From: Trichostrongylus colubriformis
Taxonomy: Eukaryota; Nematoda; Chromadorea; Rhabditida; Trichostrongylidae
Reading direction: 5' to 3'
Assembly: GCA_963978905.1 (NCBI GenBank)
Contig: OZ022261.1
Span: 36,192,102-36,256,101, forward strand
Length of the DNA: 64,000 nt
Positions 36,221-50,855 of this stretch are shown here, one piece after another; the stretch's first letter is position 1, and each line of letters opens with the position of its first letter. Both the position numbers and the translations under genes were made by a program. Under the pieces are notes generated by a model. That model had not been told where the DNA came from and did not search any database. It saw only the letters and a list, made by a program, of their open reading frames with translations.

Positions 36221-38147
36221 CTTGATCTAAAAAAATTCCTGTTTCACTGTGAGCAGGAAGTTTTGTGGTACTTTTAGAAAGCGCTATCAATGCTCTTTCT
36301 AATGCAATTTCTAGCTCTGCAATTCGTTTTGTAAGAATCGAGATATTTGATTTTGAAGTGTGATAACCCCGACCTTGTAGCAAACACTGGGCCGAACTTG
36401 ATCTAAAAAAATTCCTGTTTCACTGTGAGCAGGAAGTTTTCTGGTACTGCTAGAAAGCACTATCAATGCTCTTTCTAATGCACTGCACAGCTCTGCAATT
36501 CGTTTTGTAAGAATCGAGATATTTGATTTTGAAGTGTGATAACCCCGACCTTGTAGCAAACCCTGGGCCGGACTTGATCTAAAAAAATTCCTGTTTCACT
36601 GTGAGCAGGAAGTTTTCTGGTACTGCTAGAAAGCACTATCAATGCTCTTTCTAATGCAATTTCTAGCTCTGCAATTCGTTTCGGAAGAATCGAGATATTT
36701 GATTTTGAAATGTGATAACCCCGACCTTGTAGCAAACCCTGGGCCGAACTTGATCTAAAAAAATTCCTGTTTCACTGTGAGCAGGAAGTTTTCTGGTACT
36801 GCTAGAAAGCACTATCAATGCTCTTTCTAATGCACTGCACAGCTCTGCAATTCGTTTTGTAAGAATCGAGATATTTGATTTTGAAGTGTGATAACCCCGA
36901 CCTTGTAGCAAACCCTGGGCCGGACTTGATCTAAAAAAATTCCTGTTTCACTGTGAGCAGGAAGTTTTCTGGTACTGCTAGAAAGCACTATCAATGCTCT
37001 TTCTAATGCAATTTCTAGCTCTGCAATTCGTTTCGGAAGAATCGAGATATTTGATTTTGAAATGTGATAACCCCGACCTTGTAGCAAACCCTGGGCCGAA
37101 CTTGATCTAAAAAAATTCCTGTTTCACTGTGAGCAGGAAGTTTTCTGGTACTGCTAGAAAGCGCTATCAATGCTCTTTCTAATGCACTGCACAGCTCTGC
37201 AATTCGTTTCGGAAGAATCGAGATATTTGATTTTGAAGTGTGATAACCCCGACCTTGCAGCAAACACTGGGCCGAACTTGATCTAAAAAAATTCCTGTTT
37301 CACTGTGAGCAGGGAGTTTTGTGGTACTTTTAGAAAGCGCTATCAATGCTCTTTCTAATGCAATTTCTAGCTCTGCAATTCGTTTTGGAAGAATCGAGAT
37401 ATTTGATTTTGAAGTGTGATAACCCCGACCTTGTAGCAAACCCTGGGCCGAACTTGATCTAAAAAAATTCCTGTTTCACTGTGAACAGGAAGTTTTCTGG
37501 TACTGCTAGAAAGCACTATCGATACTCTTCCTAATGCACTGCACAGCTCTGCAATTCGTTTCGGAAGAATCGAGATATTTGATTTTGAAGTGTGATAACC
37601 CCGACCTTGTAGCAAACACTGGGCCGAACTTGATCTAAAAAAATTCCTGTTTCACTGTGAGCAGGAAGTTTTGTGGTACTTTTAGAAAGCGCTATCAATG
37701 CTCTTTCTAATGCAATTTCTAGCTCTGCAATTCGTTTTGTAAGAATCGAGATATTTGATTTTGAAGTGTGATAACCCCGACCTTGTAGCAAACACTGGGC
37801 CGGACTTGATCTAAAAAAATTCCTGTTTCACTGTGAGCAGGAAGTTTTCTGGTACTGCTAGAAAGCACTATCAATGCTCTTTCTAATGCAATTTCTAGCT
37901 CTGCAATTCGTTTCGGAAGAATCGAGATATTTGATTTTGAAATGTGATAACCCCGACCTTGTAGCAAACCCTGGGCCGAACTTGATCTAAAAAAATTCCT
38001 GGTTCACTGTGAGCAGGAAGTTTTCTGGTACTGCTAGAAAGCGCTATCAATGCTCTTTCTAATGCACTGCACAGCTCTGCAATTCGTTTCGGAAGAATCG
38101 AGATATTTGATTTTGAAATGTGATAACCCCGACCTTGTAGCAAACCC

Positions 38148-41100
38148 TGGGCCGAACTTGATCTAAAAAAATTCCTGTTTCACTGTGAGCAGGAAGTTTT
38201 CTGGTACTGCTAGAAAGCGCTATCAATGCTCTTTCTAATGCACTGCACAGCTCTGCAATTCGTTTCGGAAGAATCGAGATATTTGATTTTGAAGTGTGAT
38301 AACCCCGACCTTGTAGCAAACACTGGGCCGAACTTGATCTAAAAAAATTCCTGTTTCACTGTGAGCAGGAAGTTTTGTGGTACTTTTAGAAAGCGCTATC
38401 AATGCTCTTTCTAATGCACTGCACAGCTCTGCAATTCGTTTTGTAAGAATCGAGATATTTGATTTTGAAGTGTGATAACCCCGACCTTGTAGCAAACACT
38501 GGGCCGAACTTGATCTAAAAAAATTCCTGTTTCACTGTGAGCAGGAAGTTTTCTGGTACTGCTAGAAAGCACTATCAATGCTCTTTCTAACGCACTGCAC
38601 AGCTCTGCAATTCGTTTTGTAAGAATCGAGATATTTGATTTTGAAGTGTGATAACCCCGACCTTGTAGCAAACCCTGGGCCGGACTTGATCTAAAAAAAT
38701 TCCTGTTTCACTGTGAGCAGGAAGTTTTCTGGTACTGCTAGAAAGCACTATCAATGCTCTTTCTAATGCAATTTCTAGCTCTGCAATTCGTTTCGGAAGA
38801 ATCGAGATATTTGATTTTGAAATGTGATAACCCCGACCTTGTAGCAAACCCTGGGCCGAACTTGATCTAAAAAAATTCCTGTTTCACTGTGAGCAGGAAG
38901 TTTTCTGGTACTGCTAGAAAGCGCTATCAATGCTCTTTCTAATGCACTGCACAGCTCTGCAATTCGTTTCGGAAGAATCGAGATATTTGATTTTGAAGTG
39001 TGATAACCCCGACCTTGCAGCAAACACTGGGCCGAACTTGATCTAAAAAAATTCCTGTTTCACTGTGAGCAGGAAGTTTTCTGGTACTGCTAGAAAGCGC
39101 TATCAATGCTCTTTCTAATGCACTGCACAGCTCTGCAATTCGTTTTGGAAGAATCGAGATATTTGATTTTGAAGTGTGATAACCCCGACCTTGTAGCAGA
39201 CATTGGGCCGAACTTGATCTAAAAAAATTCCTGGTTCACTGTGAGCAGGAAGTTTTCTGGTACTGCTAGAAAGCACTATCGATACTCTTCCTAATGCAAT
39301 TTCTAGCTCTGCAATTCGTTTTGGAGGAATCGAGATATTTGATTCTGAAGTGTGATAACCCCGACCTTGTAGCAAACCCTGGGCCGAACTTGATCTAAAA
39401 AAATTCCTGTTTCACTGTGAGCAGGAAGTTTTCTGGTACTGCTAGAAAGCGCTATCAATGCTCTTTCTAATGCACTGCACAGCTCTGCAATTCGTTTTGT
39501 AAGAATCGAGATATTTGATTTTGAAGTGTGATAACCCCGACCTTGTAGCAAACCCTGGGCCGGACTTGATCTAAAAAAATTCCTGTTTCACTGTGAGCAG
39601 GAAGTTTTCTGGTACTGCTAGAAAGCACTATCAATGCTCTTTCTAATGCAATTTCTAGCTCTGCAATTCGTTTCGGAAGAATCGAGATATTTGATTTTGA
39701 AATGTGATAACCCCGACCTTGTAGCAAACCCTGGGCCGAACTTGATCTAAAAAAATTCCTGTTTCACTGTGAGCAGGAAGTTTTCTGGTACTGCTAGAAA
39801 GCGCTATCAATGCTCTTTCTAATGCACTGCACAGCTCTGCAATTCGTTTCGGAAGAATCGAGATATTTGATTTTGAAGTGTGATAACCCCGACCTTGCAG
39901 CAAACACTGGGCCGAACTTGATCTAAAAAAATTCCTGTTTCACTGTGAGCAGGAAGTTTTGTGGTACTTTTAGAAAGCGCTATCAATGCTCTTTCTAATG
40001 CAATTTCTAGCTCTGCAATTCGTTTTGTAAGAATCGAGATATTTGATTTTGAAGTGTGATAACCCCGACCTTGTAGCAGACATTGGGCCGAACTTGATCT
40101 AAAAAAATTCCTGGTTCACTGTGAGCAGGAAGTTTTCTGGTACTGCTAGAAAGCACTATCGATACTCTTCCTAATGCACTGCACAGCTCTGCAATTCGTT
40201 TCGGAAGAATCGAGATATTTGATTTTGAAGTGTGATAACCCCGACCTTGTAGCAAACACTGGGCCGAACTTGATCTAAAAAAATTCCTGTTTCACTGTGA
40301 GCAGGAAGTTTTGTGGTACTTTTAGAAAGCGCTATCAATGCTCTTTCTAATGCAATTTCTAGCTCTGCAATTCGTTTTGTAAGAATCGAGATATTTGATT
40401 TTGAAGTGTGATAACCCCGACCTTGTAGCAAACACTGGGCCGGACTTGATCTAAAAAAAATTCCTGTTTCACTGTGAGCAGGAAGTTTTCTGGTACTGCT
40501 AGAAAGCACTATCAATGCTCTTTCTAATGCAATTTCTAGCTCTGCAATTCGTTTTGGAGGAATCGAGATATTTGATTCTGAAGTGTGATAACCCCGAACT
40601 TGTAGCAAACCCTGCGCCGAACTTGATCTAAAAAAATTCCTGTTTCACTGTGAGCAGGAAGTTTTCTGGTACTGCTAGAAAGCGCTGTCAATGCTCTTTC
40701 TAATGCACTGCGCAGCTCTGCAATTCGTTTCGGAAGAATCGAGATATTTGATTTTGAAGTGTGATAACCCCGACCTTGTAGCAAACACTGGGCCGAACTT
40801 GATCTAAAAAAATTCCTGTTTCACTGTGAGCAGGGAGTTTTGTGGTACTCTTAGAAAGCGCTATCAATGCTCTTTCTAATGCAATTTCTAGCTCTGCAAT
40901 TCGTTTTGGAAGAATCGAGATATTTGATTTTGAAGTGTGATAACCCCGACCTTGTAGCAAACCCTGGGCCGAACTTGATCTAAAAAAATTCCTGTTTCAC
41001 TGTGAACAGGAAGTTTTCTGGTACTGCTAGAAAGCACTATCGATACTCTTCCTAATGCACTGCACAGCTCTGCAATTCGTTTCGGAAGAATCGAGATATT

Positions 41101-41862
41101 TGATTATTTTGAAGTGTGATAACCCCGACCTTGCAGCAAACACTGGGCCGAACTTGATCTAAAAAAATTCCTGTTTCACTGTGAGCAGGAAGTTTTCTGG
41201 TACTGCTAGAAAGCACTATCAATGCTCTTTCTAATGCAATTTCTAGCTCTGCAATTCGTTTTGGAGGAATCGAGATATTTGATTCTGAAGTGTGATAACC
41301 CCGAACTTGTAGCAAACCCTGCGCCGAACTTGATCTAAAAAAATTCCTGTTTCACTGTGAGCAGGAAGTTTTCTGGTACTGCTAGAAAGCGCTGTCAATG
41401 CTCTTTCTAATGCACTGCGCAGCTCTGCAATTCGTTTCGGAAGAATCGAGATATTTGATTTTGAAGTGTGATAACCCCGACCTTGTAGCAAACACTGGGC
41501 CGAACTTGATCTAAAAAAATTCCTGTTTCACTGTGAGCAGGGAGTTTTGTGGTACTTTTAGAAAGCGCTATCAATGCTCTTTCTAATGCAATTTCTAGCT
41601 CTGCAATTCGTTTTGGAAGAATCGAGATATTTGATTTTGAAGTGTGATAACCCCGACCTTGTAGCAAACCCTGGGCCGAACTTGATCTAAAAAAATTCCT
41701 GTTTCACTGTGAACAGGAAGTTTTCTGGTACTGCTAGAAAGCACTATCGATACTCTTCCTAATGCACTGCACAGCTCTGCAATTCGTTTCGGAAGAATCG
41801 AGATATTTGATTTTGAAGTGTGATAACCCCGACCTTGTAGCAAACACTGGGCCGAACTTGAT
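38148..41862. repeat. Higher-order block, second copy of 18080-21790
   Basis: See the partner block. This copy carries two private indels, an extra A at about 40455 and ATT at about 41105. They break the otherwise constant frame and merge two open frames into one of 145 codons. Confidence 0.75.
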
Positions 41863-44800
41863 CTAAAAAAATTCCTGTTTCACTGTGAGCAGGAAGTTTT
41901 GTGGTACTTTTAGAAAGCGCTATCAATGCTCTTTCTAATGCAATTTCTAGCTCTGCAATTCGTTTTGTAAGAATCGAGATATTTGATTTTGAAGTGTGAT
42001 AACCCCGACCTTGTAGCAAACACTGGGCCGGACTTGATCTAAAAAAATTCCTGTTTCACTGTGAGCAGGAAGTTTTCTGGTACTGCTAGAAAGCACTATC
42101 AATGCTCTTTCTAATGCAATTTCTAGCTCTGCAATTCGTTTCGGAAGAATCGAGATATTTGATTTTGAAATGTGATAACCCCGACCTTGTAGCAAACCCT
42201 GGGCCGAACTTGATCTAAAAAAATTCCTGGTTCACTGTGAGCAGGAAGTTTTCTGGTACTGCTAGAAAGCGCTATCAATGCTCTTTCTAATGCACTGCAC
42301 AGCTCTGCAATTCGTTTCGGAAGAATCGAGATATTTGATTTTGAAGTGTGATAACCCCGACCTTGTAGCAAACACTGGGCCGAACTTGATCTAAAAAAAT
42401 TCCTGTTTCACTGTGAGCAGGAAGTTTTGTGGTACTCTTAGAAAGCGCTATCAATGCTCTTTCTAATGCAATTTCTAGCTCTGCAATTCGTTTCGGAAGA
42501 ATCGAGATATTTGATTTTGAAATGTGATAACCCCGACCTTGTAGCAAACCCTGGGCCGAACTTGATCTAAAAAAATTCCTGTTTCACTGTGAGCAGGAAG
42601 TTTTCTGGTACTGCTAGAAAGCGCTATCAATGCTCTTTCTAATGCACTGCACAGCTCTGCAATTCGTTTCGGAAGAATCGAGATATTTGATTTTGAAGTG
42701 TGATAACCCCGACCTTGCAGCAAACACTGGGCCGAACTTGATCTAAAAAAATTCCTGTTTCACTGTGAGCAGGAAGTTTTGTGGTACTTTTAGAAAGCGC
42801 TATCAATGCTCTTTCTAATGCAATTTCTAGCTCTGCAATTCGTTTTGTAAGAATCGAGATATTTGATTTTGAAGTGTGATAACCCCGACCTTGTAGCAGA
42901 CATTGGGCCGAACTTGATCTAAAAAAATTCCTGGTTCACTGTGAGCAGGAAGTTTTCTGGTACTGCTAGAAAGCACTATCGATACTCTTCCTAATGCAAT
43001 TTCTAGCTCTGCAATTCGTTTTGGAGGAATCGAGATATTTGATTCTGAAGTGTGATAACCCCGACCTTGTAGCAAACACTGGGCCGAACTTGATCTAAAA
43101 AAAAATTCCTGTTTCACTGTGAGCAGGGAGTTTTGTGGTACTTTTAGAAAGCGCTATCAATGCTCTTTCTAATGCAATTTCTAGCTCTGCAATTCGTTTT
43201 GGAAGAATCGAGATATTTGATTTTGAAGTGTGATAACCCCGACCTTGTAGCAAACACTGGGCCGAACTTGATCTAAAAAAATTCCTGTTTCACTGTGAGC
43301 AGGAAGTTTTCTGGTACTGCTAGAAAGCACTATCAATGCTCTTTCTAATGCACTGCACAGCTCTGCAATTCGTTTTGTAAGAATCGAGATATTTGATTTT
43401 GAAGTGTGATAACCCCGACCTTGTAGCAAACCCTGGGCCGGACTTGATCTAAAAAAATTCCTGTTTCACTGTGAGCAGGAAGTTTTCTGGTACTGCTAGA
43501 AAGCACTATCAATGCTCTTTCTAATGCAATTTCTAGCTCTGCAATTCGTTTCGGAAGAATCGAGATATTTGATTTTGAAATGTGATAACCCCGACCTTGT
43601 AGCAAACCCTGGGCCGAACTTGATCTAAAAAAATTCCTGGTTCACTGTGAGCAGGAAGTTTTCTGGTACTGCTAGAAAGCGCTATCAATGCTCTTTCTAA
43701 TGCACTGCACAGCTCTGCAATTCGTTTCGGAAGAATCGAGATATTTGATTTTGAAGTGTGATAACCCCGACCTTGTAGCAAACACTGGGCCGAACTTGAT
43801 CTAAAAAAATTCCTGTTTCACTGTGAGCAGGAAGTTTTGTGGTACTCTTAGAAAGCGCTATCAATGCTCTTTCTAATGCAATTTCTAGCTCTGCAATTCG
43901 TTTTGTAAGAATCGAGATATTTGATTTTGAAGTGTGATAACCCCGACCTTGTAGCAAAACCTGGGCCGGACTTGATCTAAAAAAATTCCTGTTTCACTGT
44001 GAGCAGGAAGTTTTCTGGTACTGCTAGAAAGCACTATCAATGCTCTTTCTAATGCAATTTCTAGCTCTGCAATTCGTTTCGGAAGAATCGAGATATTTGA
44101 TTTTGAAATGTGATAACCCCGACCTTGTAGCAAACCCTGGGCCGAACTTGATCTAAAAAAATTCCTGTTTCACTGTGAGCAGGAAGTTTTCTGGTACTGC
44201 TAGAAAGCGCTATCAATGCTCTTTCTAATGCACTGCACAGCTCTGCAATTCGTTTCGGAAGAATCGAGATATTTGATTTTGAAGTGTGATAACCCCGACC
44301 TTGCAGCAAACACTGGGCCGAACTTGATCTAAGAAAATTCCTGTTTCACTGTGAGCAGGAAGTTTTGTGGTACTTTTAGAAAGCGCTATCAATGCTCTTT
44401 CTAATGCAATTTCTAGCTCTGCAATTCGTTTTGAAAGAATCGAGATATTTGATTTTGAAGTGTGATAACCCCGACCTTGTAGCAGACATTGGGCCGAACT
44501 TGATCTAAAAAAATTCCTGGTTCACTGTGAGCAGGAAGTTTTCTGGTACTGCTAGAAAGCACTATCAATGCTCTTTCTAATGCAATTTCTAGCTCTGCAA
44601 TTCGTTTCGGAAGAATCAAGATATTTGATTTTGAAATGTGATAACCCCGACCTTGTAGCAAACCCTGGGCCGAACTTGATCTAAAAAAATTCCTGTTTCA
44701 CTGTGAGCAGGAAGTTTTCTGGTACTGCTAGAAAGCGCTATCAATGCTCTTTCTAATGCACTGCACAGCTCTGCAATTCGTTTCGGAAGAATCGAGATAT

Positions 44801-47800
44801 TTGATTTTGAAGTGTGATAACCCCGACCTTGTAGCAAACACTGGGCCGGACTTGATCTAAAAAAATTCCTGTTTCACTGTGAGCAGGAAGTTTTCTGGTA
44901 CTGCTAGAAAGCACTATCAATGCTCTTTCTAATGCAATTTCTAGCTCTGCAATTCGTTTCGGAAGAATCGAGATATTTGATTTTGAAATGTGATAACCCC
45001 GACCTTGTAGCAAACCCTGGGCCGAACTTGATCTAAAAAAATTCCTGGTTCACTGTGAGCAGGAAGTTTTCTGGTACTGCTAGAAAGCGCTATCAATGCT
45101 CTTTCTAATGCACTGCACAGCTCTGCAATTCGTTTCGGAAGAATCGAGATATTTGATTTTGAAGTGTGATAACCCCGACCTTGTAGCAAACACTGGGCCG
45201 AACTTGATCTAAAAAAATTCCTGTTTCACTGTGAGCAGGAAGTTTTGTGGTACTCTTAGAAAGCGCTATCAATGCTCTTTCTAATGCAATTTCTAGCTCT
45301 GCAATTCGTTTTGTAAGAATCGAGATATTTGATTTTGAAGTGTGATAACCCCGACCTTGTAGCAAAACCTGGGCCGGACTTGATCTAAAAAAATTCCTGT
45401 TTCACTGTGAGCAGGAAGTTTTCTGGTACTGCTAGAAAGCACTATCAATGCTCTTTCTAATGCAATTTCTAGCTCTGCAATTCGTTTCGGAAGAATCGAG
45501 ATATTTGATTTTGAAATGTGATAACCCCGACCTTGTAGCAAACCCTGGGCCGAACTTGATCTAAAAAAATTCCTGTTTCACTGTGAGCAGGAAGTTTTCT
45601 GGTACTGCTAGAAAGCGCTATCAATGCTCTTTCTAATGCACTGCACAGCTCTGCAATTCGTTTCGGAAGAATCGAGATATTTGATTTTGAAGTGTGATAA
45701 CCCCGACCTTGTAGCAAACCCTGGGCCGAACTTGATCTAAAAAAATTCCTGTTTCACTGTGAGCAGGAAGTTTTGTGGTACTCTTAGAAAGCGCTATCAA
45801 TGCTCTTTCTAATGCAATTTCTAGCTCTGCAATTCGTTTTGTAAGAATCGAGATATTTGATTTTGAAGTGTGATAACCCCGACCTTGTAGCAAAACCTGG
45901 GCCGGACTTGATCTAAAAAAATTCCTGTTTCACTGTGAGCAGGAAGTTTTCTGGTACTGCTAGAAAGCACTATCAATGCTCTTTCTAATGCAATTTCTAG
46001 CTCTGCAATTCGTTTCGGAAGAATCGAGATATTTGATTTTGAAATGTGATAACCCCGACCTTGTAGCAAACCCTGGGCCGAACTTGATCTAAAAAAATTC
46101 CTGTTTCACTGTGAGCAGGAAGTTTTCTGGTACTGCTAGAAAGCGCTATCAATGCTCTTTCTAATGCACTGCACAGCTCTGCAATTCGTTTCGGAAGAAT
46201 CGAGATATTTGATTTTGAAGTGTGATAACCCCGACCTTGCAGCAAACACTGGGCCGAACTTGATCTAAAAAAATTCCTGTTTCACTGTGAGCAGGAAGTT
46301 TTGTGGTACTTTTAGAAAGCGCTATCAATGCTCTTTCTAATGCAATTTCTAGCTCTGCAATTCGTTTTGTAAGAATCGAGATATTTGATTTTGAAGTGTG
46401 ATAACCCCGACCTTGTAGCAGACATTGGGCCGAACTTGATCTAAAAAAATTCCTGGTTCACTGTGAGCAGGAAGTTTTCTGGTACTGCTAGAAAGCACTA
46501 TCGATACTCTTCCTAATGCAATTTCTAGCTCTGCAATTCGTTTTGGAGGAATCGAGATATTTGATTCTGAAGTGTGATAACCCCGACCTTGTAGCAAACA
46601 CTGGGCCGAACTTGATCTAAAAAAAAATTCCTGTTTCACTGTGAGCAGGGAGTTTTGTGGTACTTTTAGAAAGCGCTATCAATGCTCTTTCTAATGCAAT
46701 TTCTAGCTCTGCAATTCGTTTTGGAAGAATCGAGATATTTGATTTTGAAGTGTGATAACCCCGACCTTGTAGCAAACACTGGGCCGAACTTGATCTAAAA
46801 AAATTCCTGTTTCACTGTGAGCAGGAAGTTTTCTGGTACTGCTAGAAAGCACTATCAATGCTCTTTCTAATGCACTGCACAGCTCTGCAATTCGTTTTGT
46901 AAGAATCGAGATATTTGATTTTGAAGTGTGATAACCCCGACCTTGTAGCAAACCCTGGGCCGGACTTGATCTAAAAAAATTCCTGTTTCACTGTGAGCAG
47001 GAAGTTTTCTGGTACTTCTAGAAAGCACTATCAATGCTCTTTCTAATGCAATTTCTAGCTCTGCAATTCGTTTCGGAAGAATCGAGATATTTGATTTTGA
47101 AATGTGATAACCCCGACCTTGTAGCAAACCCTGGGCCGAACTTGATCTAAAAAAATTCCTGTTTCACTGTGAGCAGGAAGTTTTCTGGTACTGCTAGAAA
47201 GCGCTATCAATGCTCTTTCTAATGCACTGCACAGCTCTGCAATTCGTTTCGGAAGAATCGAGATATTTGATTTTGAAGTGTGATAACCCCGACCTTGCAG
47301 CAAACACTGGGCCGAACTTGATCTAAAAAAATTCCTGTTTCACTGTGAGCAGGAAGTTTTGTGGTACTTTTAGAAAGCGCTATCAATGCTCTTTCTAATG
47401 CAATTTCTAGCTCTGCAATTCGTTTTGTAAGAATCGAGATATTTGATTTTGAAGTGTGATAACCCCGACCTTGTAGCAGACATTGGGCCGAACTTGATCT
47501 AAAAAAATTCCTGGTTCACTGTGAGCAGGAAGTTTTCTGGTACTGCTAGAAAGCGCTGTCAATGCTCTTTCTAATGCACTGCACAGCTCTGCAATTCGTT
47601 TCGGAAGAATCGAGATATTTGATTTTGAAGTGTGATAACCCCGACCTTGTAGCAAACACTGGGCCGAACTTGATCTAAAAAAATTCCTGTTTCACTGTGA
47701 GCAGGGAGTTTTGTGGTACTTTTAGAAAGCGCTATCAATGCTCTTTCTAATGCACTGCACAGCTCTGCAATTCGTTTTGTAAGAATCGAGATATTTGATT

Positions 47801-49169
47801 TTGAAGTGTGATAACCCCGACCTTGTAGCAAACACTGGGCCGAACTTGATCTAAAAAAATTCCTGTTTCACTGTGAGCAGGAAGTTTTCTGGTACTGCTA
47901 GAAAGCGCTATCAATGCTCTTTCTAATGCACTGCACAGCTCTGCAATTCGTTTTGTAAGAATCGAGATATTTGATTTTGAAGTGTGATAACCCCGACCTT
48001 GTAGCAAACACTGGGCCGAACTTGATCTAAAAAAATTCCTGTTTCACTGTGAGCAGGGAGTTTTGTGGTACTTTTAGAAAGCGCTATCAATGCTCTTTCT
48101 AATGCACTGCACAGCTCTGCAATTCGTTTCGGAAGAATCGAGATATTTGATTTTGAAGTGTGATAACCCCGACCTTGTAGCAAACACTGGGCCGAACTTG
48201 ATCTAAAAATATTCCTGTTTCACTGTGAGCAGGGAGTTTTGTGGTACTTTTAGAAAGCGCTATCAATGCTCTTTCTAATGCAATTTCTAGCTCTGCAATT
48301 CGTTTTGGAAGAATCGAGATATTTGATTTTGAAGTGTGATAACCCCGACCTTGTAGCAAACCCTGGGCCGAACTTGATCTAAAAAAATTCCTGTTTCACT
48401 GTGAACAGGAAGTTTTCTGGTACTGCTAGAAAGCACTATCGATACTCTTCCTAATGCACTGCACAGCTCTGCAATTCGTTTCGGAAGAATCGAGATATTT
48501 GATTTTGAAGTGTGATAACCCCGACCTTGTAGCAAACACTGGGCCGAACTTGATCTAAAAAAATTCCTGTTTCACTGTGAGCAGGGAGTTTTGTGGTACT
48601 TTTAGAAAGCGCTATCAATGCTCTTTCTAATGCACTGCACAGCTCTGCAATTCGTTTTGTAAGAATCGAGATATTTGATTTTGAAGTGTGATAACCCCGA
48701 CCTTGTAGCAAACACTGGGCCGAACTTGATCTAAAAAAATTCCTGTTTCACTGTGAGCAGGAAGTTTTCTGGTACTGCTAGAAAGCGCTGTCAATGCTCT
48801 TTCTAATGCACTGCACAGCTCTGCAATTCGTTTCGGAAGAATCGAGATATTTGATTTTGAAGTGTGATAACCCCGACCTTGTAGCAAACACTGGGCCGAA
48901 CTTGATCTAAAAAAATTCCTGTTTCACTGTGAGCAGGAAGTTTTGTGGTACTTTTAGAAAGCGCTATCAATGCTCTTTCTAATGCACTGCACAGCTCTGC
49001 AATTCGTTTTGTAAGAATCGAGATATTTGATTTTGAAGTGTGATAACCCCGACCTTGTAGCAAACACTGGGCCGAACTTGATCTAAAAAAATTCCTGTTT
49101 CACTGTGAGCAGGGAGTTTTGTGGTACTTTTAGAAAGCGCTATCAATGCTCTTTCTAATGCACTGCACA

Positions 49170-50855
49170 GCTCTGCAATTCGTTTCGGAAGAATCGAGAT
49201 ATTTGATTTTGAAGTGTGATAACCCCGACCTTGTAGCAGACATTGGGCCGAACTTGATCCAAAAAAATTCCTGTTTCACTGTGAACAGGAAGTTTTCTGG
49301 TACTGCTAGAAAGCGCTATCAATGCTCTTTCTAATGCACTGCACAGCTCTGCAATTCGTTTTGTAAGAATCGAGATATTTGATTTTGAAGTGTGATAACC
49401 CCGACCTTGTAGCAAACACTGGGCCGAACTTGATCTAAAAAAATTCCTGTTTCACTGTGAGCAGGGAGTTTTGTGGTACTTTTAGAAAGCGCTATCAATG
49501 CTCTTTCTAATGCAATTTCTAGCTCTGCAATTCGTTTTGGAAGAATCGAGATATTTGATTTTGAAGTGTGATAACCCCGACCTTGTAGCAAACACTGGGC
49601 CGAACTTGATCTAAAAAAATTCCTGTTTCACTGTGAGCAGGAAGTTTTCTGGTACTGCTAGAAAGCGCTATCAATGCTCTTTCTAATGCACTGCACAGCT
49701 CTGCAATTCGTTTCGGAAGAATCGAGATATTTGATTTTGAAGTGTGATAACCCCGACCTTGTAGCAGACATTGGGCCGAACTTGATCTAAAAAAATTCCT
49801 GTTTCACTGTGAACAGGAAGTTTTCTGGTACTGCTAGAAAGCACTATCGATACTCTTCCTAATGCACTGCACAGCTCTGCAATTCGTTTCGGAAGAATCG
49901 AGATATTTGATTTTGAAGTGTGATAACCCCGACCTTGTAGCAAACACTGGGCCGAACTTGATCTAAAAAATTTCCTGTTTCACTGTGAGCAGGAAGTTTT
50001 CTGGTACTGCTAGAAAGCGCTATCAATGCTCTTTCTAATGCACTGCACAGCTCTGCAATTCGTTTCGGAAGAATCGAGATATTTGATTTTGAAGTGTGAT
50101 AACCCCGACCTTGTAGCAGACATTGGGCCGAACTTGATCTAAAAAAATTCCTGTTTCACTGTGAACAGGAAGTTTTCTGGTACTGCTAGAAAGCACTATC
50201 GATACTCTTCCTAATGCACTGCACAGCTCTGCAATTCGTTTCGGAAGAATCGAGATATTTGATTTTGAAGTGTGATAACCCCGACCTTGTAGCAAACACT
50301 GGGCCGAACTTGATCTAAAAAAATTCCTGTTTCACTGTGAGCAGGAAGTTTTGTGGTACTTTTAGAAAGCGCTATCAATGCTCTTTCTAATGCACTGCAC
50401 AGCTCTGCAATTCGTTTTGTAAGAATCGAGATATTTGATTTTGAAGTGTGATAACCCCGACCTTGTAGCAAACACTGGGCCGAACTTGATCTAAAAAAAT
50501 TCCTGTTTCACTGTGAGCAGGAAGTTTTCTGGTACTGCTAGAAAGCGCTATCAATGCTCTTTCTAATGCACTGCACAGCTCTGTAATTCGTTTCGGAAGA
50601 ATCGAGCTATTTGATTTTGAAGTGTGATAACCCCGACCTTGTAGCAGACATTGGGCCGAACTTGATCTAAAAAAATTCCTGTTTCACTGTGAACAGGAAG
50701 TTTTCTGGTACTGCTAGAAAGCACTATCGATACTCTTCCTAATGCACTGCACAGCTCTGCAATTCGTTTCGGAAGAATCGAGATATTTGATTTTGAAGTG
50801 TGATAACCCCGACCTTGTAGCAAACACTGGGCCGAACTTGATCTAAAAAAATTCC
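49170..50855. repeat. Higher-order block offset by 13 units (partner at 51458-53143)
   Basis: Rare variants recur exactly 2288 bp (13 units) apart. AAAAAATTTCC is seen at 49968 and 52256. The pair CTGTAATTCG plus GAGCTATTTG is seen at about 50583 and 52871. One private difference is GATCCAAAA at 49257 in place of GATCTAAAA. Confidence 0.75.

Noticed and set aside
40171..40608. 145-codon minus-strand open frame inside the array
   Set aside because: Created by a single extra A at about 40455 that joins two satellite frames.
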